A DNA stretch of 64,000 nt from Pandoraea iniqua (GCF_902459685.1 NZ_CABPSF010000008.1:1-64000); one strand, 5' to 3'. Positions 50,977-60,501 are shown, numbered from the stretch's first letter. Translations and numbers: made by a program. Notes: generated from the letters alone by a model not told the origin.

Positions 50977-51525
50977 TCAGCGCGGCGTCGTCAGTGCGCG
51001 AATCGTCGGCAGGTTCCGCCAGTAACCCTTGGCATCCATGCCGCAGCCGAAGACATAGCGATCAGGCACGGTAAAGCCGCAGAAGTCGGGATGTGACGGC
51101 TTGTCCTTGGCGAGAATCTTCTCGCACAGCACGGCGCTGTAGAACTTCGACGCGCCCATCTCGAGAATCCGGTCGCGAATGGCGGCCATCGTCGCCCCTT
51201 CGTCGAGGATGTCGTCGAGCACGAGCACCACGCGGTCACGCACCGAGTCGCGCGGGGCGACACGCCATTGCATGGCACCGCCAGTCGTGGTGTTGTTGTA
51301 GCGCGAGAGGTGGATGTAGTCGAACTCGAGCGGGAAGTCGAGGCGCGGCAGCAGCATGCCGGTGAAGACGGCGGCGCCGCCCATGACCGACAGCACCATC
51401 GGGAATTCGTCGCCGATGGCGGCCTTGATGGCACCGGCCATCTGGTCGACCGAGGCGTTGACCTGATCGGACGAGACGATTTCTTCGGAATTACGGAATA
51501 CTTCGAGGGCTTCTTCGCGGTTCAT
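50977..51525 (-). CDS. Hypoxanthine-guanine phosphoribosyltransferase
   Basis: Purine salvage enzyme of 182 residues converting hypoxanthine or guanine plus PRPP to IMP or GMP. The PRPP-binding signature VVLVLDDILDEGATM lies near residue 99, after SVMGGAAVFTGMLL near 46 and the flexible-loop region LSRYNNTTTGG near 74. It belongs to the HPRT-like branch found in beta/gammaproteobacteria. Substrate preference between hypoxanthine and guanine cannot be told. Confidence 0.9.
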   Translation of the reverse strand: MNREEALEVFRNSEEIVSSDQVNASVDQMAGAIKAAIGDEFPMVLSVMGGAAVFTGMLLPRLDFPLEFDYIHLSRYNNTTTGGAMQWRVAPRDSVRDRVVLVLDDILDEGATMAAIRDRILEMGASKFYSAVLCEKILAKDKPSHPDFCGFTVPDRYVFGCGMDAKGYWRNLPTIRALTTPR

Positions 51526-51664
51526 ATGGGGCGACCCTGTATCACTTGTTGCGGGGGATGTCGCTATTTGCGGCCCGGAGTATATACGGAATAGCCGGCG
51601 TTAACCGGATCTGTCCGAAATCTGGCGGGCCGCAACCCTGCGACCGGGTAGACAACGTCTGCGC

Positions 51665-53029
51665 TTAGCGCATGCCCGGCATCATGCCCTTCATGCTGCG
51701 CATCATCTTCATCATGCCGCCGCCCTTGAGCTTCTTCATCATCGTGCGCATCTGATCGTACTGATTGAGCATGCGGTTGACTTCCTGTACCTGCACGCCC
51801 GCACCGGCAGCGATGCGGCGCTTGCGGCTGGCCTTGATCAGTTCGGGCTTGGCGCGCTCGGTGGGCGTCATCGAGTTGATGATGCCTTCCATGCGGCGCA
51901 CCTGCTTCTCGGCCTGATCCATATTGGTCTGGCTGGCGGCCGCCTGAAACTGCGCCGGCAGCTTGTCCATGAGCGAGGAAAGCCCGCCCATCTTCTTCAT
52001 CTGGCCGATTTGCGCCTTGAAGTCGTTCAGATCGAAGTCGCCGCCTTTCTTGACCTTCTCGGCGAGCTTCTGGGCGGCCTGCACGTCCACGCCGCGTTGG
52101 GCCTCTTCGACGAGCGCGAGAATATCGCCCATGCCGAGAATCCGGTTCGCCATGCGGTCCGGGTGGAAGACTTCGAGGCCGTCGAGCTTTTCGCCCACAC
52201 CGACGAATTTGATCGGCTTGCCGGTGATGTGACGCACCGACAGCGCGGCACCGCCACGCGAATCGCCGTCGAGCTTGGTGAGCACCACGCCGGTGAGCGG
52301 CAGCGCTTCGTTGAAGGCGCGCGCGGTGTTCACGGCGTCCTGACCGAGCATGGCGTCGACGACGAACAGCGTTTCGATCGGTTTCAGTTCCGTATGCAGG
52401 GCGGTGATTTCCTGCATCATCGCTTCGTCGATACCCAGACGGCCGGCCGTGTCGACGAGCAGCACGTCGTGGTGATGGCGGCGCGCCCAGTCCACTGCCG
52501 CGCGGGCGATGTCGACCGGTTTCTGATCGGGTTGCGACGGGAAGAAGTCGGCGTCGACTTGTTCGGTCACCGTCTGCAACTGCGCGATAGCGGCAGGGCG
52601 ATAGACGTCGACGGAAACCGTGAGGACTTTCTTCTTCTGCGCGCGCAGCAGCTTGGCGAGCTTACCGACGGTGGTGGTCTTACCGGCACCTTGCAGACCG
52701 GCCATCAGGATGATGGCGGGCGGGGTGGTGGCGAGATTGAGTTCGGCGGCACGGCCTTCGTAGTCGCCGCCCATGAGCGCGGTCAGTTCGCGCTGGACCA
52801 CGCCCACGAGCGCCTGACCCGGCGAGAGGCTGCCGACGACTTCTTCGCCGAGCGCCTTTTCGCGCACTTTGGCGACGAAATCGCGGACCACGGGCAGGGC
52901 AACGTCGGCCTCAAGCAGGGCAAGGCGCACTTCGCGCAGCATTTCCTGCGTGTTGGCCTCGGTCAGACGGGCTTCGCCGCGCAGGGTCTTGACGACCTTG
53001 GCAAGGCGCGTAGTGAGATTGTCGAGCAT
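51665..53029 (-). CDS. ffh: Signal recognition particle protein Ffh
   Basis: SRP GTPase of 454 residues that binds signal sequences and 4.5S RNA and delivers ribosomes to FtsY. N domain MLDNLTTRLAKVVKTLRGEARL; G domain with LMAGLQGAGKTTTVGKLA near residue 107, DTAGRLGIDE near 190 and TKLDGDSRGGAAL near 247; methionine-rich M domain from about 300 ending in GGGMMKMMRSMKGMMPGMR. Length is close to E. coli Ffh. It is divergent from the ypjD-like gene. Confidence 0.97.
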   Translation of the reverse strand: MLDNLTTRLAKVVKTLRGEARLTEANTQEMLREVRLALLEADVALPVVRDFVAKVREKALGEEVVGSLSPGQALVGVVQRELTALMGGDYEGRAAELNLATTPPAIILMAGLQGAGKTTTVGKLAKLLRAQKKKVLTVSVDVYRPAAIAQLQTVTEQVDADFFPSQPDQKPVDIARAAVDWARRHHHDVLLVDTAGRLGIDEAMMQEITALHTELKPIETLFVVDAMLGQDAVNTARAFNEALPLTGVVLTKLDGDSRGGAALSVRHITGKPIKFVGVGEKLDGLEVFHPDRMANRILGMGDILALVEEAQRGVDVQAAQKLAEKVKKGGDFDLNDFKAQIGQMKKMGGLSSLMDKLPAQFQAAASQTNMDQAEKQVRRMEGIINSMTPTERAKPELIKASRKRRIAAGAGVQVQEVNRMLNQYDQMRTMMKKLKGGGMMKMMRSMKGMMPGMR

Positions 53030-53132
53030 GAAACGTATCCTGTAAGACCCGCAGTGGCCCGGTGGGCGGGCGTGCCCGGGCGAGTGAGCAGCACGGCAGC
53101 GCGCCCGTCATGGGCTGGTGTAAACTTCAAAC

Positions 53133-54017
53133 ATGACTATTTTACTGTATGCGCTGACCGCCATCCTCTACGCCGGGTTGGCGGTTTGTTCGTGGCAAGG
53201 TTACCGGCGCGATGCCGCACTCGCGATGGCGGGCGGGCAGCTCGCGCCTGCGCCGGTCACGGGCACGCCTTCGCGTTGGCCGATGCAGCTTTCGCTGTTC
53301 GTCGCGCTCGCGCTGCACGGGGTGTTGCTGCATCAGACGATCTTCCGCGCCGACAGCATGCACTTCGGTTTCGCGTACATGCTCTCGGCCATGCTCTGGC
53401 TCTCGGTGGGCATTTACTGGATCGAAAGTTTCTTCTTCCCGCTCGACAGCCTGCGGCTAATGGTCACACCGATCGCGGCCGTGGCCTGCATTCTGCCGCT
53501 CGTTTTTCCCGACGTGCGAATTCTCGGCTTTGCGGCCGAACCGATCTTCAAGGTGCACTTCATCATCGCGAACATGGCGTACGGCCTGTTTGCACTGGCG
53601 GCGCTGCATGCGCTGCTGATGATTTATGCCGAGCGGCAACTGCATCCGTCGCGCGGCAGCGAGCCGACCGGCTGGCTGGCCCGCTGGCTCGAAACGCTGC
53701 CGCCGCTGCTCACGATGGAGAAGCTGCTGTTCCGTCTGATCGGTGCGGGTTTCGTGCTGCTCACGCTGACGCTGATTTCCGGCGTGATGTTTTCCGAGGC
53801 GCTCTTCGGGCGCGCGGTGCGCATCGATCACAAGACCGTGTTTGCGGTGGTGTCGTGGCTGATGTTCGGCGCGGTGCTGCTGGGACGGCATTTTTATGGG
53901 TGGCGCGGTAAGGTCGCGCTGCGTTGGGTTCTGGCGTCATTCGTGGCGCTGTTGCTGGCGTATGTCGGTTCTCGCTTCGTGCTAGAGGTGGTGCTGCATC
54001 GCATGACGGAGACTTGA
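53133..54017 (+). CDS. Cytochrome c assembly-like membrane protein (YpjD/HemX type)
   Basis: Inner membrane protein of 294 residues with about eight membrane segments, related to CcsA/CcmC haem-handling proteins. Typical parts are LHGVLLHQTIF near residue 68, FGFAYMLSAMLWLSVGIYWIE near 82, KVHFIIANMAYGLFALAALHALLM near 142, and the C-terminal RIDHKTVFAVVSWLMFGAVLLGRHFYGWRG with conserved His residues. The exact role is unproven in this branch. In many proteobacteria it lies next to ffh, as here. The next gene begins six bases later. Confidence 0.88.
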   Translation: MTILLYALTAILYAGLAVCSWQGYRRDAALAMAGGQLAPAPVTGTPSRWPMQLSLFVALALHGVLLHQTIFRADSMHFGFAYMLSAMLWLSVGIYWIESFFFPLDSLRLMVTPIAAVACILPLVFPDVRILGFAAEPIFKVHFIIANMAYGLFALAALHALLMIYAERQLHPSRGSEPTGWLARWLETLPPLLTMEKLLFRLIGAGFVLLTLTLISGVMFSEALFGRAVRIDHKTVFAVVSWLMFGAVLLGRHFYGWRGKVALRWVLASFVALLLAYVGSRFVLEVVLHRMTET

Positions 54018-54023
54018 AGCGCG

Positions 54024-54302
54024 ATGCGCAATATCTTGCTGTTACTGGTGTTGTTGGTGCTGGGCACCTGGTGGATGCGTCATAACGAGCGCAAGCGCGA
54101 CGCCGATCGCATGCGCCCGCCGCCCGCGAACGGGGCGAAGACCACCGTGCAACAGTCGCTGCCGCCCGCCGAGCGCATGGTGCGGTGTCAGGAGTGCGAT
54201 ACCTATCTGCCCGAGAGCGACGCGATCCACGGCGCCGGTGGCACGCATTTTTGCAGTGGCGCGCATCGCGACGCCTATCTCGCGCGCGAACGCCGCGCCT
54301 GA
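54024..54302 (+). CDS. PP0621-like small membrane protein
   Basis: Protein of 92 residues: an N-terminal membrane segment (LLLLVLLVLGTWWM), a basic proline-rich linker, then a C-terminal zinc-ribbon-like part VRCQECDTYLPESDAI with HFCSGAHRDAYLARE, giving C-x2-C and C-x3-H type ligands. It fits the uncharacterised PP0621-like family, which habitually follows the ypjD-like gene. It probably shares a transcript with that gene. Confidence 0.85.
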   Translation: MRNILLLLVLLVLGTWWMRHNERKRDADRMRPPPANGAKTTVQQSLPPAERMVRCQECDTYLPESDAIHGAGGTHFCSGAHRDAYLARERRA

Positions 54303-54564
54303 GCCCCGAAGCGCGGCATCACCGCGCATTCGTCCGGGCGCATTCATCAGTCATTCGTCGGCCGTGCTTCGCCGATTCGCCGCACTTTCTTTCCCGCGGC
54401 ATCTCTCTTCTGCCCTCGCTCCCTCTCTCTATTAGCAAGCCTGCCCCCGTGGCCGGCTTGCGCATGCCTGTCGCATGCACTAAAACACAGTAACCGGCCC
54501 CGTACAGAACAAGAACGAGCATGACGACGACGGGCAGGGGGATCAGTCGACAGGAGGGCGTCAT

Positions 54565-55083
54565 ATGCTAATGCGCAGACGGATGTATTTCCTTCTTCCC
54601 GATTTGGCGAGTGCGCAGCGCACGATGAGTGACCTGCTGCTGGCGCGAATCGAGGAGCGTCACATCCACTTCATGGCACGTGACGAAATGGACCTGGAGG
54701 GACTGCACGAGGCTAACCTCCTACAGACTTCCGATATCGTGCACGGCGCCGAAGCCGGGCTCGTGATCGGTGGCTTCTGTGGGCTGGCAGTCGGTGCAGT
54801 CGCGGCGTTTTTCCCCATCGTGGGCACACGTCCCCAATGGGAGTTGATGATCATTACCGCGCCGCTCGGTTCGCTGTTCGGCGCGTGGGTGTCGAGCATG
54901 ATCGGCGTATCGGTGCCGAACTCGCGGCTCAAGATGTTCCGTGAGCCGCTGGAGCAAGGCCAGATTCTGCTGATGGCCGATGTGCGCGAGAGCCGCGTCG
55001 ACGAGATTCGCGAGATGTTGAAAGCGCACCATCCCGAAGCGCATATGGAAGGGGTGGAGGCGGCGATTCCGGCATTTCCGTGA
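54565..55083 (+). CDS. DUF1269-type membrane protein
   Basis: Uncharacterised protein of 172 residues with two closely spaced glycine-rich membrane segments (GLVIGGFCGLAVGAVAAFF near residue 65 and ITAPLGSLFGAWVSSMIG near 97) flanked by soluble parts. The N-terminal part MYFLLPDLASAQRTMSDLLL and the C-terminal GQILLMADVRESRVDEIREML resemble the ferredoxin-like halves of DUF1269 proteins. ATG 54565 has a strong AGGAGG seven bases upstream. The preceding 262 bases hold no gene; a small GCAAGCC/GGCTTGC hairpin at 54435-54461 is the only structure seen. Confidence 0.85.
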   Translation: MLMRRRMYFLLPDLASAQRTMSDLLLARIEERHIHFMARDEMDLEGLHEANLLQTSDIVHGAEAGLVIGGFCGLAVGAVAAFFPIVGTRPQWELMIITAPLGSLFGAWVSSMIGVSVPNSRLKMFREPLEQGQILLMADVRESRVDEIREMLKAHHPEAHMEGVEAAIPAFP

Positions 55084-55170
55084 TCGATGGGTTCATCCGG
55101 CCGGCAACGGCCAATGGCGCCGCCCCTGTGAGCGGTGCGGGGTGGTACGCGTGTTGCACGACACGAGTCC

Positions 55171-55240
55171 GTTGCCACCCCCGGGCGTGGCAACGCCCAT
55201 GGAAGCCTCTCGGCCTAGTGCGGCGAGAGGCTTCTTCTTT
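55171..55240 (+). terminator. Two hairpins, terminator after the DUF1269 gene
   Basis: GTTGCCAC/GTGGCAAC (55171-55194) is followed by an 11-bp stem GAAGCCTCTCG/CGAGAGGCTTC (55202-55234) with a T-rich tail TTCTTT. The second is the likely terminator. The remaining gap up to ampD (to 55498) shows no gene; TACAAT at 55358-55363 may be a -10 element for ampD. Confidence 0.75.
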
Positions 55241-55498
55241 GGGGATTCTGCCGATTTTTTTCGGGGCATCGGCCGGGCACATTAGCGGGAGTGCGCCTCT
55301 CACCGCACCCCGCAGCGACCGTTGGGCCCCGCGTCGGCGGCGTTACGCCAAGTGGGCTACAATGGCGCCCCTCGCTCTACGGGAGATCGCTGTGCCCGTC
55401 ATGCTCCAGTCATTTGTGTCCCCTATCGTTGCCCACCGGCCGGATTGCCGCGTCAGCGCTTGCGCTGCGGTATCGCGCATGTTGTCGCGGGGCGCGGC

Positions 55499-56125
55499 AT
55501 GAACGCACCGGATCGATCGAAAGTCGAAGGCACAGCGAACCCGTTGCCGGTCTTCACGCTCGACACCGAAGGCTGGGTGCGCGAAGCGCAGCGGCTGCCG
55601 TCGCCGAATTTCGATGCACGTCCGGCCGGGCTGCCGACCGACCTGCTCGTGGTGCACAACATTTCGCTGCCGCCGGGGCAGTTCGGCGGCGACGAGATTC
55701 CGGCGTTCTTCCAGAACCGGCTCGATCACGACGCGCATCCGTTCTTCGACGAGATTCGCGGCGTGCACGTGTCGTCGCACTTTCTCGTGCGCCGTGATGG
55801 TGCGTTGCAACAGTTCGTGTCGTGCGACGCCCGGGCATGGCACGCCGGTGCGTCGTCGTTCGAAGGGCGCGCGCGTTGCAACGATTTCTCGATCGGGGTC
55901 GAGCTCGAAGGCACCGACGAGACGCCGTTCACGGCGGCGCAGTACGCAACGCTGGCGGCGCTGACGCAAACGTTGCAGGTGCGTTACCCGATTCAAGCTG
56001 TCGCCGGACATGCCGATATAGCACCGGGCCGCAAGACGGATCCGGGGCCGCATTTCGAGTGGCAGCGGTTGCGCCGGATGGCAGGCCTGAACCCCGCGAT
56101 GTTGCCGTTTCAACCGGCGGATTAA
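55499..56125 (+). CDS. ampD: 1,6-anhydro-N-acetylmuramoyl-L-alanine amidase AmpD
   Basis: Cytoplasmic zinc amidase of 208 residues that recycles anhydro-muropeptides and so controls AmpR-type beta-lactamase induction. Amidase_2 fold: DLLVVHNISLPPGQFGG near residue 48 with the first zinc His, VSSHFLVRRDGALQQFV near 88, NDFSIGVELEG near 130, and AGHADIAPGRKTDPGPHFEW near 175 with the second His and the Asp ligand. ATG 55499 follows CGGGGCG; the frame extends upstream without similarity. Confidence 0.93.
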   Translation: MNAPDRSKVEGTANPLPVFTLDTEGWVREAQRLPSPNFDARPAGLPTDLLVVHNISLPPGQFGGDEIPAFFQNRLDHDAHPFFDEIRGVHVSSHFLVRRDGALQQFVSCDARAWHAGASSFEGRARCNDFSIGVELEGTDETPFTAAQYATLAALTQTLQVRYPIQAVAGHADIAPGRKTDPGPHFEWQRLRRMAGLNPAMLPFQPAD

Positions 56126-56215
56126 CCCCCATGCCGGAATAGGTTTTGCTTGACACGGCGACGCCACGGGCCTTCCCGGCGAGACAAATTTTTGAGTTTG
56201 CGGAGTGCGTCATCT

Positions 56216-56262
56216 CCACTATACTTAGTGCCAATTCGGGTGCCGACCACTATATGTAGTGG
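56216..56262 (+). promoter_or_regulatory. Two NrdR boxes upstream of nrdA
   Basis: CCACTATACTTAGTGC (56216-56231) and CCACTATATGTAGTGG (56247-56262) match the NrdR consensus of an A/T-rich core between ACACTA-like and TAGTGT-like arms. They start 31 bp apart, three helical turns, as known for NrdR pairs. TTGCGG (56198-56203) with TATACT (56220-56225) forms a possible promoter whose -10 lies inside the first box, so NrdR would block it when dATP is high. Confidence 0.88.
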
Positions 56263-56500
56263 TTTTTCATGAGGTCGGCGCAGGAAGCAATATCCATCAA
56301 TACCGTGCTTGTCCCGCGGCGTTTTGTGGGGCGGTACAGCAGCAAAGCCGTGCAGCGGACACCTCGAACCCTTGGCCGTCCGTCGGTCGTACGGTGTTCA
56401 GCACTTCGCTCCATCGGCGCCCCCAGGGCGCATTTTTGCCGGCCGTCAAACTGGTAGAGACGCGCTAACAGCACCATCTCATTGGAACGGGAGTTTTTAC
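56263..56500. other. Leader region of nrdA
   Basis: About 240 bases between the NrdR boxes and the nrdA ATG. A 62-codon frame (56269-56457) begins seven bases after the second box but has no ribosome site and no family features, so I do not call it. The segment is likely an untranslated leader. Confidence 0.6.
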
Positions 56501-59452
56501 ATGCAGACTAACGAAAACCTCACCCGCCCGAACCCGACCGCTGCCACGAATGCCGGCAGCACGGGTGCGTCGGCGCCCCAGACGACGGGTGCCTTCGAAC
56601 CGGCGACCAACGCCGACTTCAAAGTGATTCGACGCAACGGCGCGGTGGTGGGTTTCGAGCCGTCGAAGATCGCCATCGCCGTGACCAAGGCGTTCCTCGC
56701 CGTGAACGGCGGTCAGGGCGCGGCTTCGGCGCGTGTTCGCGAACTCGTGGAGCAACTGACGCAAGCCGTCGTGCGTGCGCTCGTGCGCAGCCGCCCGAAC
56801 GGCGGTACGTTCCACATCGAAGACATTCAGGATCAGGTCGAACTCGCGCTGATGCGCGAGGGCGAGCACAACGTCGCACGTGCCTACGTGCTGTATCGCG
56901 AAAAGCGTTCGCAAGAGCGTGCTCACGCGGTTGAAACCACGCAAGAGACGGCAGCGCCTGACGCGCCGGTGCTGCGTGTGACCGACAACGGCGTGACGCG
57001 TGCCCTCGACATGGGCGTGCTGCGTGGCGTGGTGCAGGCCGCTTGCGAAAACCTCGGCAACGAAGTCAGCGCCGAGCCGATCCTGACCGAGACCATCAAG
57101 AACCTGTACGACGGCGTGCCGCTGTCGCAGGTGTACGACTCGGCGATCCTCGCCTCGCGTACCCTCATCGAGAAAGAGCCGGCGTACAGTCTCGTCACGG
57201 CCCGTATTCTGATGCACACGATCCGCCGCGAAATCCTCGGCGAAGAAGTGCCGCAGGGCGAGATGGCTGCCCGTTACGTCGAATACTTCCCGCGCTTCAT
57301 CAAGCAAGGCGTGGAAGCTGAACTGCTCGACGAGCAACTGCTCACGTACGACTTGGCCAAGCTGGGTGCTGCACTCGACGCATCGCGCGACCTCCAGTTC
57401 AACTATCTGGGTCTGCAAACGCTGTACGACCGCTACTTCCTGCATATCGACAGCCATCGCATCGAAATGCCGCAGGCGTTCTACATGCGTGTGGCAATGG
57501 GTCTGGCGCTGAACGAAGTCGAGCGCGAAGCGCGTGCGATCGAGTTCTATCAGATCCTCTCGAGCTTCGACTTCATGAGCTCGACCCCGACGCTGTTCAA
57601 CTCGGGTACGCGCCGCTCGCAGCTGTCGTCGTGCTACCTGACGACCGTCTCGGACGATCTGGAAGGCATTTACGAAGCGCTCAAGGAAAACGCACTGCTG
57701 TCGAAGTTCGCCGGCGGTCTGGGCAACGACTGGACGCAGGTTCGCGCGCTCGGCTCGCATATCAAGGGCACGAACGGTAAGAGCCAGGGCGTGGTGCCGT
57801 TCCTGAAGGTGGTCAACGACACGGCCGTGGCCGTGAATCAGGGCGGCAAGCGCAAGGGCGCGGTCTGCGCGTACCTCGAAACGTGGCACCTGGACATCGA
57901 AGAATTCCTCGAACTGCGTAAGAACACCGGCGACGACCGCCGCCGTACGCACGACATGAACACGGCGAACTGGATTCCCGATCTGTTCATGAAGCGTGTG
58001 ATGGAAGGTGGTGAATGGACGCTGTTCTCGCCGTCGACCTGCCCGGACCTGCACGACAAGTACGGCAAGGCCTTCGAGCAGGCGTACACCGCCTACGAAG
58101 ACAAGGCAGCGCGCGGCGAACTCAAGCTGTTCAAGAAGGTGCCGGCACAAGCGCTCTGGCGCAAGATGCTGGGCATGCTGTTCGAAACCGGGCACCCGTG
58201 GATCACGTTCAAGGACCCGTGCAACATCCGCTCGCCGCAGCAACATGTGGGCGTGGTGCACTCGTCGAACCTGTGCACGGAAATCACGCTGAACACGAGC
58301 GAGACCGAAATTGCCGTGTGTAACCTCGGCTCGGTGAATCTGGTGGCTCACCTGAAGCAGACGGCCAACGGCTACGAGCTGGATCACGAGAAGTTGCAGC
58401 GCACCATTCGCGTGGCGATGCGCATGCTCGACAACGTGATCGACATCAATTACTACGCCGTGACGAAGGCGCGTAATTCGAACCTGCATCACCGTCCGGT
58501 GGGCATGGGCATCATGGGTTTCCAAGACTGCCTGCACCTGCTGCGCACGCCGTATGCGTCCGACGATGCCGTCGAGTTCGCCGACCGTTCGATGGAAGCC
58601 GTTTGCTACTACGCTTACTGGGCGTCGAGCGAGCTGGCCAAGGAACGCGGTCAGTACTCGTCGTACAAGGGCTCGCTGTGGGATCGTGGCATCCTGCCGC
58701 AAGACTCGATCAAGCTGCTGGCCGAAGAGCGTGGCGGTTACCTCGAAGTCGACCAGTCGGCAACGCTCGACTGGGACAGCCTGCGCAAGCACATCGCTTC
58801 GCACGGCATGCGCAACTCGAACTGCGTGGCGATCGCACCGACCGCAACGATCTCGAACATCATCGGCGTGTCGGCCTGTATCGAGCCGACGTTCCAGAAC
58901 CTGTACGTGAAGTCGAACCTGTCGGGCGAATTCACGGTGGTGAACGAGTATCTGGTGCGTGATCTGAAGGCGCGTGGCCTGTGGGACGAAGTGATGGTCG
59001 CCGACCTGAAGTACTTCGACGGCTCGCTCTCCCGTATCGACCGCGTGCCGGCCGATCTGCGCGAGATCTATGCCACGGCGTTCGAAGTCGAGCCGAAGTG
59101 GCTGGTCGAAGCGGCTTCGCGTCGTCAGAAGTGGATCGATCAGGCGCAGTCGCTCAATATCTATATGGGCGGCGCTTCGGGCAAGAAGCTCGACGAGACG
59201 TACAAGCTGGCATGGACGCGCGGTCTGAAGACCACGTACTACCTCCGTACGATGTCGGCCACGCACGTCGAGAAGTCGACGGTGAACCACGGCGCGCTGA
59301 ACTCGGTGAGTTCGGGCGGTGTGACGCCGACGAGCAGCTTCTCGGCCGAGCCGACCTCGCCGTTGGCCCAGCCGATGCCGGAAGCCGAAGGCGCCGTCTG
59401 CACGATGCGTCCGGGCGATGCCGGCTTCGACGAGTGCGAAGCTTGCCAGTAA
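56501..59452 (+). CDS. nrdA: Ribonucleoside-diphosphate reductase class Ia, alpha subunit
   Basis: Large subunit of 983 residues that reduces NDPs to dNDPs. An N-terminal ATP-cone (FKVIRRNGAVVGFEPSKIA near residue 46 onward) is followed by a second, more diverged cone-like segment near 150-235, then the barrel domain with SSCYLTTVSDDLEGIY near 370, NLCTEITLNTSETEIAVCNL near 590 and NSNCVAIAPTATIS near 772. The C-terminal redox cysteines are in DECEACQ (C979, C982). ATG 56501 follows GGGAG. It is longer than E. coli NrdA (761 residues), resembling the Pseudomonas type with extra cone. The NrdR boxes suggest repression by NrdR. Confidence 0.97.
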   Translation: MQTNENLTRPNPTAATNAGSTGASAPQTTGAFEPATNADFKVIRRNGAVVGFEPSKIAIAVTKAFLAVNGGQGAASARVRELVEQLTQAVVRALVRSRPNGGTFHIEDIQDQVELALMREGEHNVARAYVLYREKRSQERAHAVETTQETAAPDAPVLRVTDNGVTRALDMGVLRGVVQAACENLGNEVSAEPILTETIKNLYDGVPLSQVYDSAILASRTLIEKEPAYSLVTARILMHTIRREILGEEVPQGEMAARYVEYFPRFIKQGVEAELLDEQLLTYDLAKLGAALDASRDLQFNYLGLQTLYDRYFLHIDSHRIEMPQAFYMRVAMGLALNEVEREARAIEFYQILSSFDFMSSTPTLFNSGTRRSQLSSCYLTTVSDDLEGIYEALKENALLSKFAGGLGNDWTQVRALGSHIKGTNGKSQGVVPFLKVVNDTAVAVNQGGKRKGAVCAYLETWHLDIEEFLELRKNTGDDRRRTHDMNTANWIPDLFMKRVMEGGEWTLFSPSTCPDLHDKYGKAFEQAYTAYEDKAARGELKLFKKVPAQALWRKMLGMLFETGHPWITFKDPCNIRSPQQHVGVVHSSNLCTEITLNTSETEIAVCNLGSVNLVAHLKQTANGYELDHEKLQRTIRVAMRMLDNVIDINYYAVTKARNSNLHHRPVGMGIMGFQDCLHLLRTPYASDDAVEFADRSMEAVCYYAYWASSELAKERGQYSSYKGSLWDRGILPQDSIKLLAEERGGYLEVDQSATLDWDSLRKHIASHGMRNSNCVAIAPTATISNIIGVSACIEPTFQNLYVKSNLSGEFTVVNEYLVRDLKARGLWDEVMVADLKYFDGSLSRIDRVPADLREIYATAFEVEPKWLVEAASRRQKWIDQAQSLNIYMGGASGKKLDETYKLAWTRGLKTTYYLRTMSATHVEKSTVNHGALNSVSSGGVTPTSSFSAEPTSPLAQPMPEAEGAVCTMRPGDAGFDECEACQ

Positions 59453-59493
59453 GTTGAGTTCGCGCCGGTGCCGGTTCGGTGCCGGGCGCTCGG

Positions 59494-59532
59494 AAAAACC
59501 CCCGTCGGTCCTTCAGGACGACGGGGTTTTTT
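59494..59532. terminator. Terminator between nrdA and the aldose epimerase gene
   Basis: AAAAACCCCCGTCG and CGACGGGGTTTTTT pair, with an inner GTCC/GGAC helix and a one-base bulge. A and T runs on both sides fit the convergent genes. Confidence 0.92.
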
Positions 59533-59559
59533 CTTGCGTGCCGTCCCGCTCGGGTCGGA

Positions 59560-60501
59560 TCACGCTAAATCAATCCGCATCGACAGGTTGAGCGTCTCGC
59601 CGTGCGGCACGCCGATGTGATCGTGATCGAAGTCGCCCACGCGATGCGTCGACGGCTCCAGGCACAGGTAAGGGCGCCCGGCGGGCGAGTGCACCACGAG
59701 CCACGAGGCGTCGTCGCTGCGCACCGTCGCCGAGCGCAGGCCGCCTGCGTAGTCGATGCGCGCATCGAAGCGGCCTTCGGTGGGCACTTCGGCGAACCAC
59801 GTCGAGCGGCCTTCGCTGTCGAGTCCGCCGCCGACCGACACCACCTCGATCGCGCCGACATGAATACGTTGCTCGCTCGGCCACCGGACGTCTTCCGAGG
59901 GCGAGCGCCAGATGGACTCCGCTTCGAACGTCAGGCGCGCCCCGGCGGGCCAGCGGAAGTAGGGATGCAGGCCGAGCCCCGCCGGCATCTCGCCCGCCGA
60001 GAGGTTGGTGAGCGAGAGCTGCATGTCGACACCCTGTGCATCGAGCGAGATCGACAGGTAGGCCTGATAGTGCCAAGGCCACTCGGGTTGCGCGGGGCTG
60101 TCGAGTTGCAGCACGCAGCAGTGCGCGCTCTCGTCCACGACTTCCCAAGGGCGGCGCAGCCCCCAGCCATGCAGCGAACTGGAGGCCACCGCCGCTTCCC
60201 GCGCGACGATGGTGCGGCCTTGCCAGTGGAGCGTGTCGTCGCGCAACTGATTGGTATAGGGCAGCATCGGAAATGCGCCGGCCTTCGGCCATTCGTCCGA
60301 CGCAAAGGGTTCGTTGCCGAGCGGCATGAGGTAGTCGAACAGATCGCCGCGTGTGTCGCGTCGCGCCAGTCGGGCGAGCCGCCCGCCGCAGCCCGGTTGG
60401 ACTTCCGCGATCAACGACCCGGCCGAGAGCCGGACCGGTTTGCCCGGGGTGAGGGTGAGCGGCGTCGCGAGGGCGCGCGTGTCGGCATCAGGGGAATGCA
60501 T
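59560..60501 (-). CDS. Aldose 1-epimerase family protein
   Basis: GalM-like mutarotase of 313 residues, probably cytoplasmic. Signature parts: GGRLARLARRD near residue 39, LPYTNQLRDDTLHWQG near 80 with SLHGWGLRRPWEV near 108 (first catalytic-site His), and LGLHPYFRWPAG near 175 (second His). A C-terminal CLEPSTHRVGDF carries the likely catalytic Glu. ATG 60501 follows AAGGAG; the frame upstream lacks similarity. It sits between nrdA and nrdB on the opposite strand and splits what is an nrdAB operon in many bacteria. The sugar substrate is unknown. Confidence 0.9.
   Translation of the reverse strand: MHSPDADTRALATPLTLTPGKPVRLSAGSLIAEVQPGCGGRLARLARRDTRGDLFDYLMPLGNEPFASDEWPKAGAFPMLPYTNQLRDDTLHWQGRTIVAREAAVASSSLHGWGLRRPWEVVDESAHCCVLQLDSPAQPEWPWHYQAYLSISLDAQGVDMQLSLTNLSAGEMPAGLGLHPYFRWPAGARLTFEAESIWRSPSEDVRWPSEQRIHVGAIEVVSVGGGLDSEGRSTWFAEVPTEGRFDARIDYAGGLRSATVRSDDASWLVVHSPAGRPYLCLEPSTHRVGDFDHDHIGVPHGETLNLSMRIDLA

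Noticed and set aside
56269-56457. 62-codon frame in the nrdA leader
   Set aside because: The ATG lies seven bases after an NrdR box with no ribosome site; composition is Arg/Ser-rich as in random GC-rich frames.
56465-59290. 941-codon open frame opposite nrdA
   Set aside because: Same shadow effect from biased codons in nrdA; no start signal or family features.
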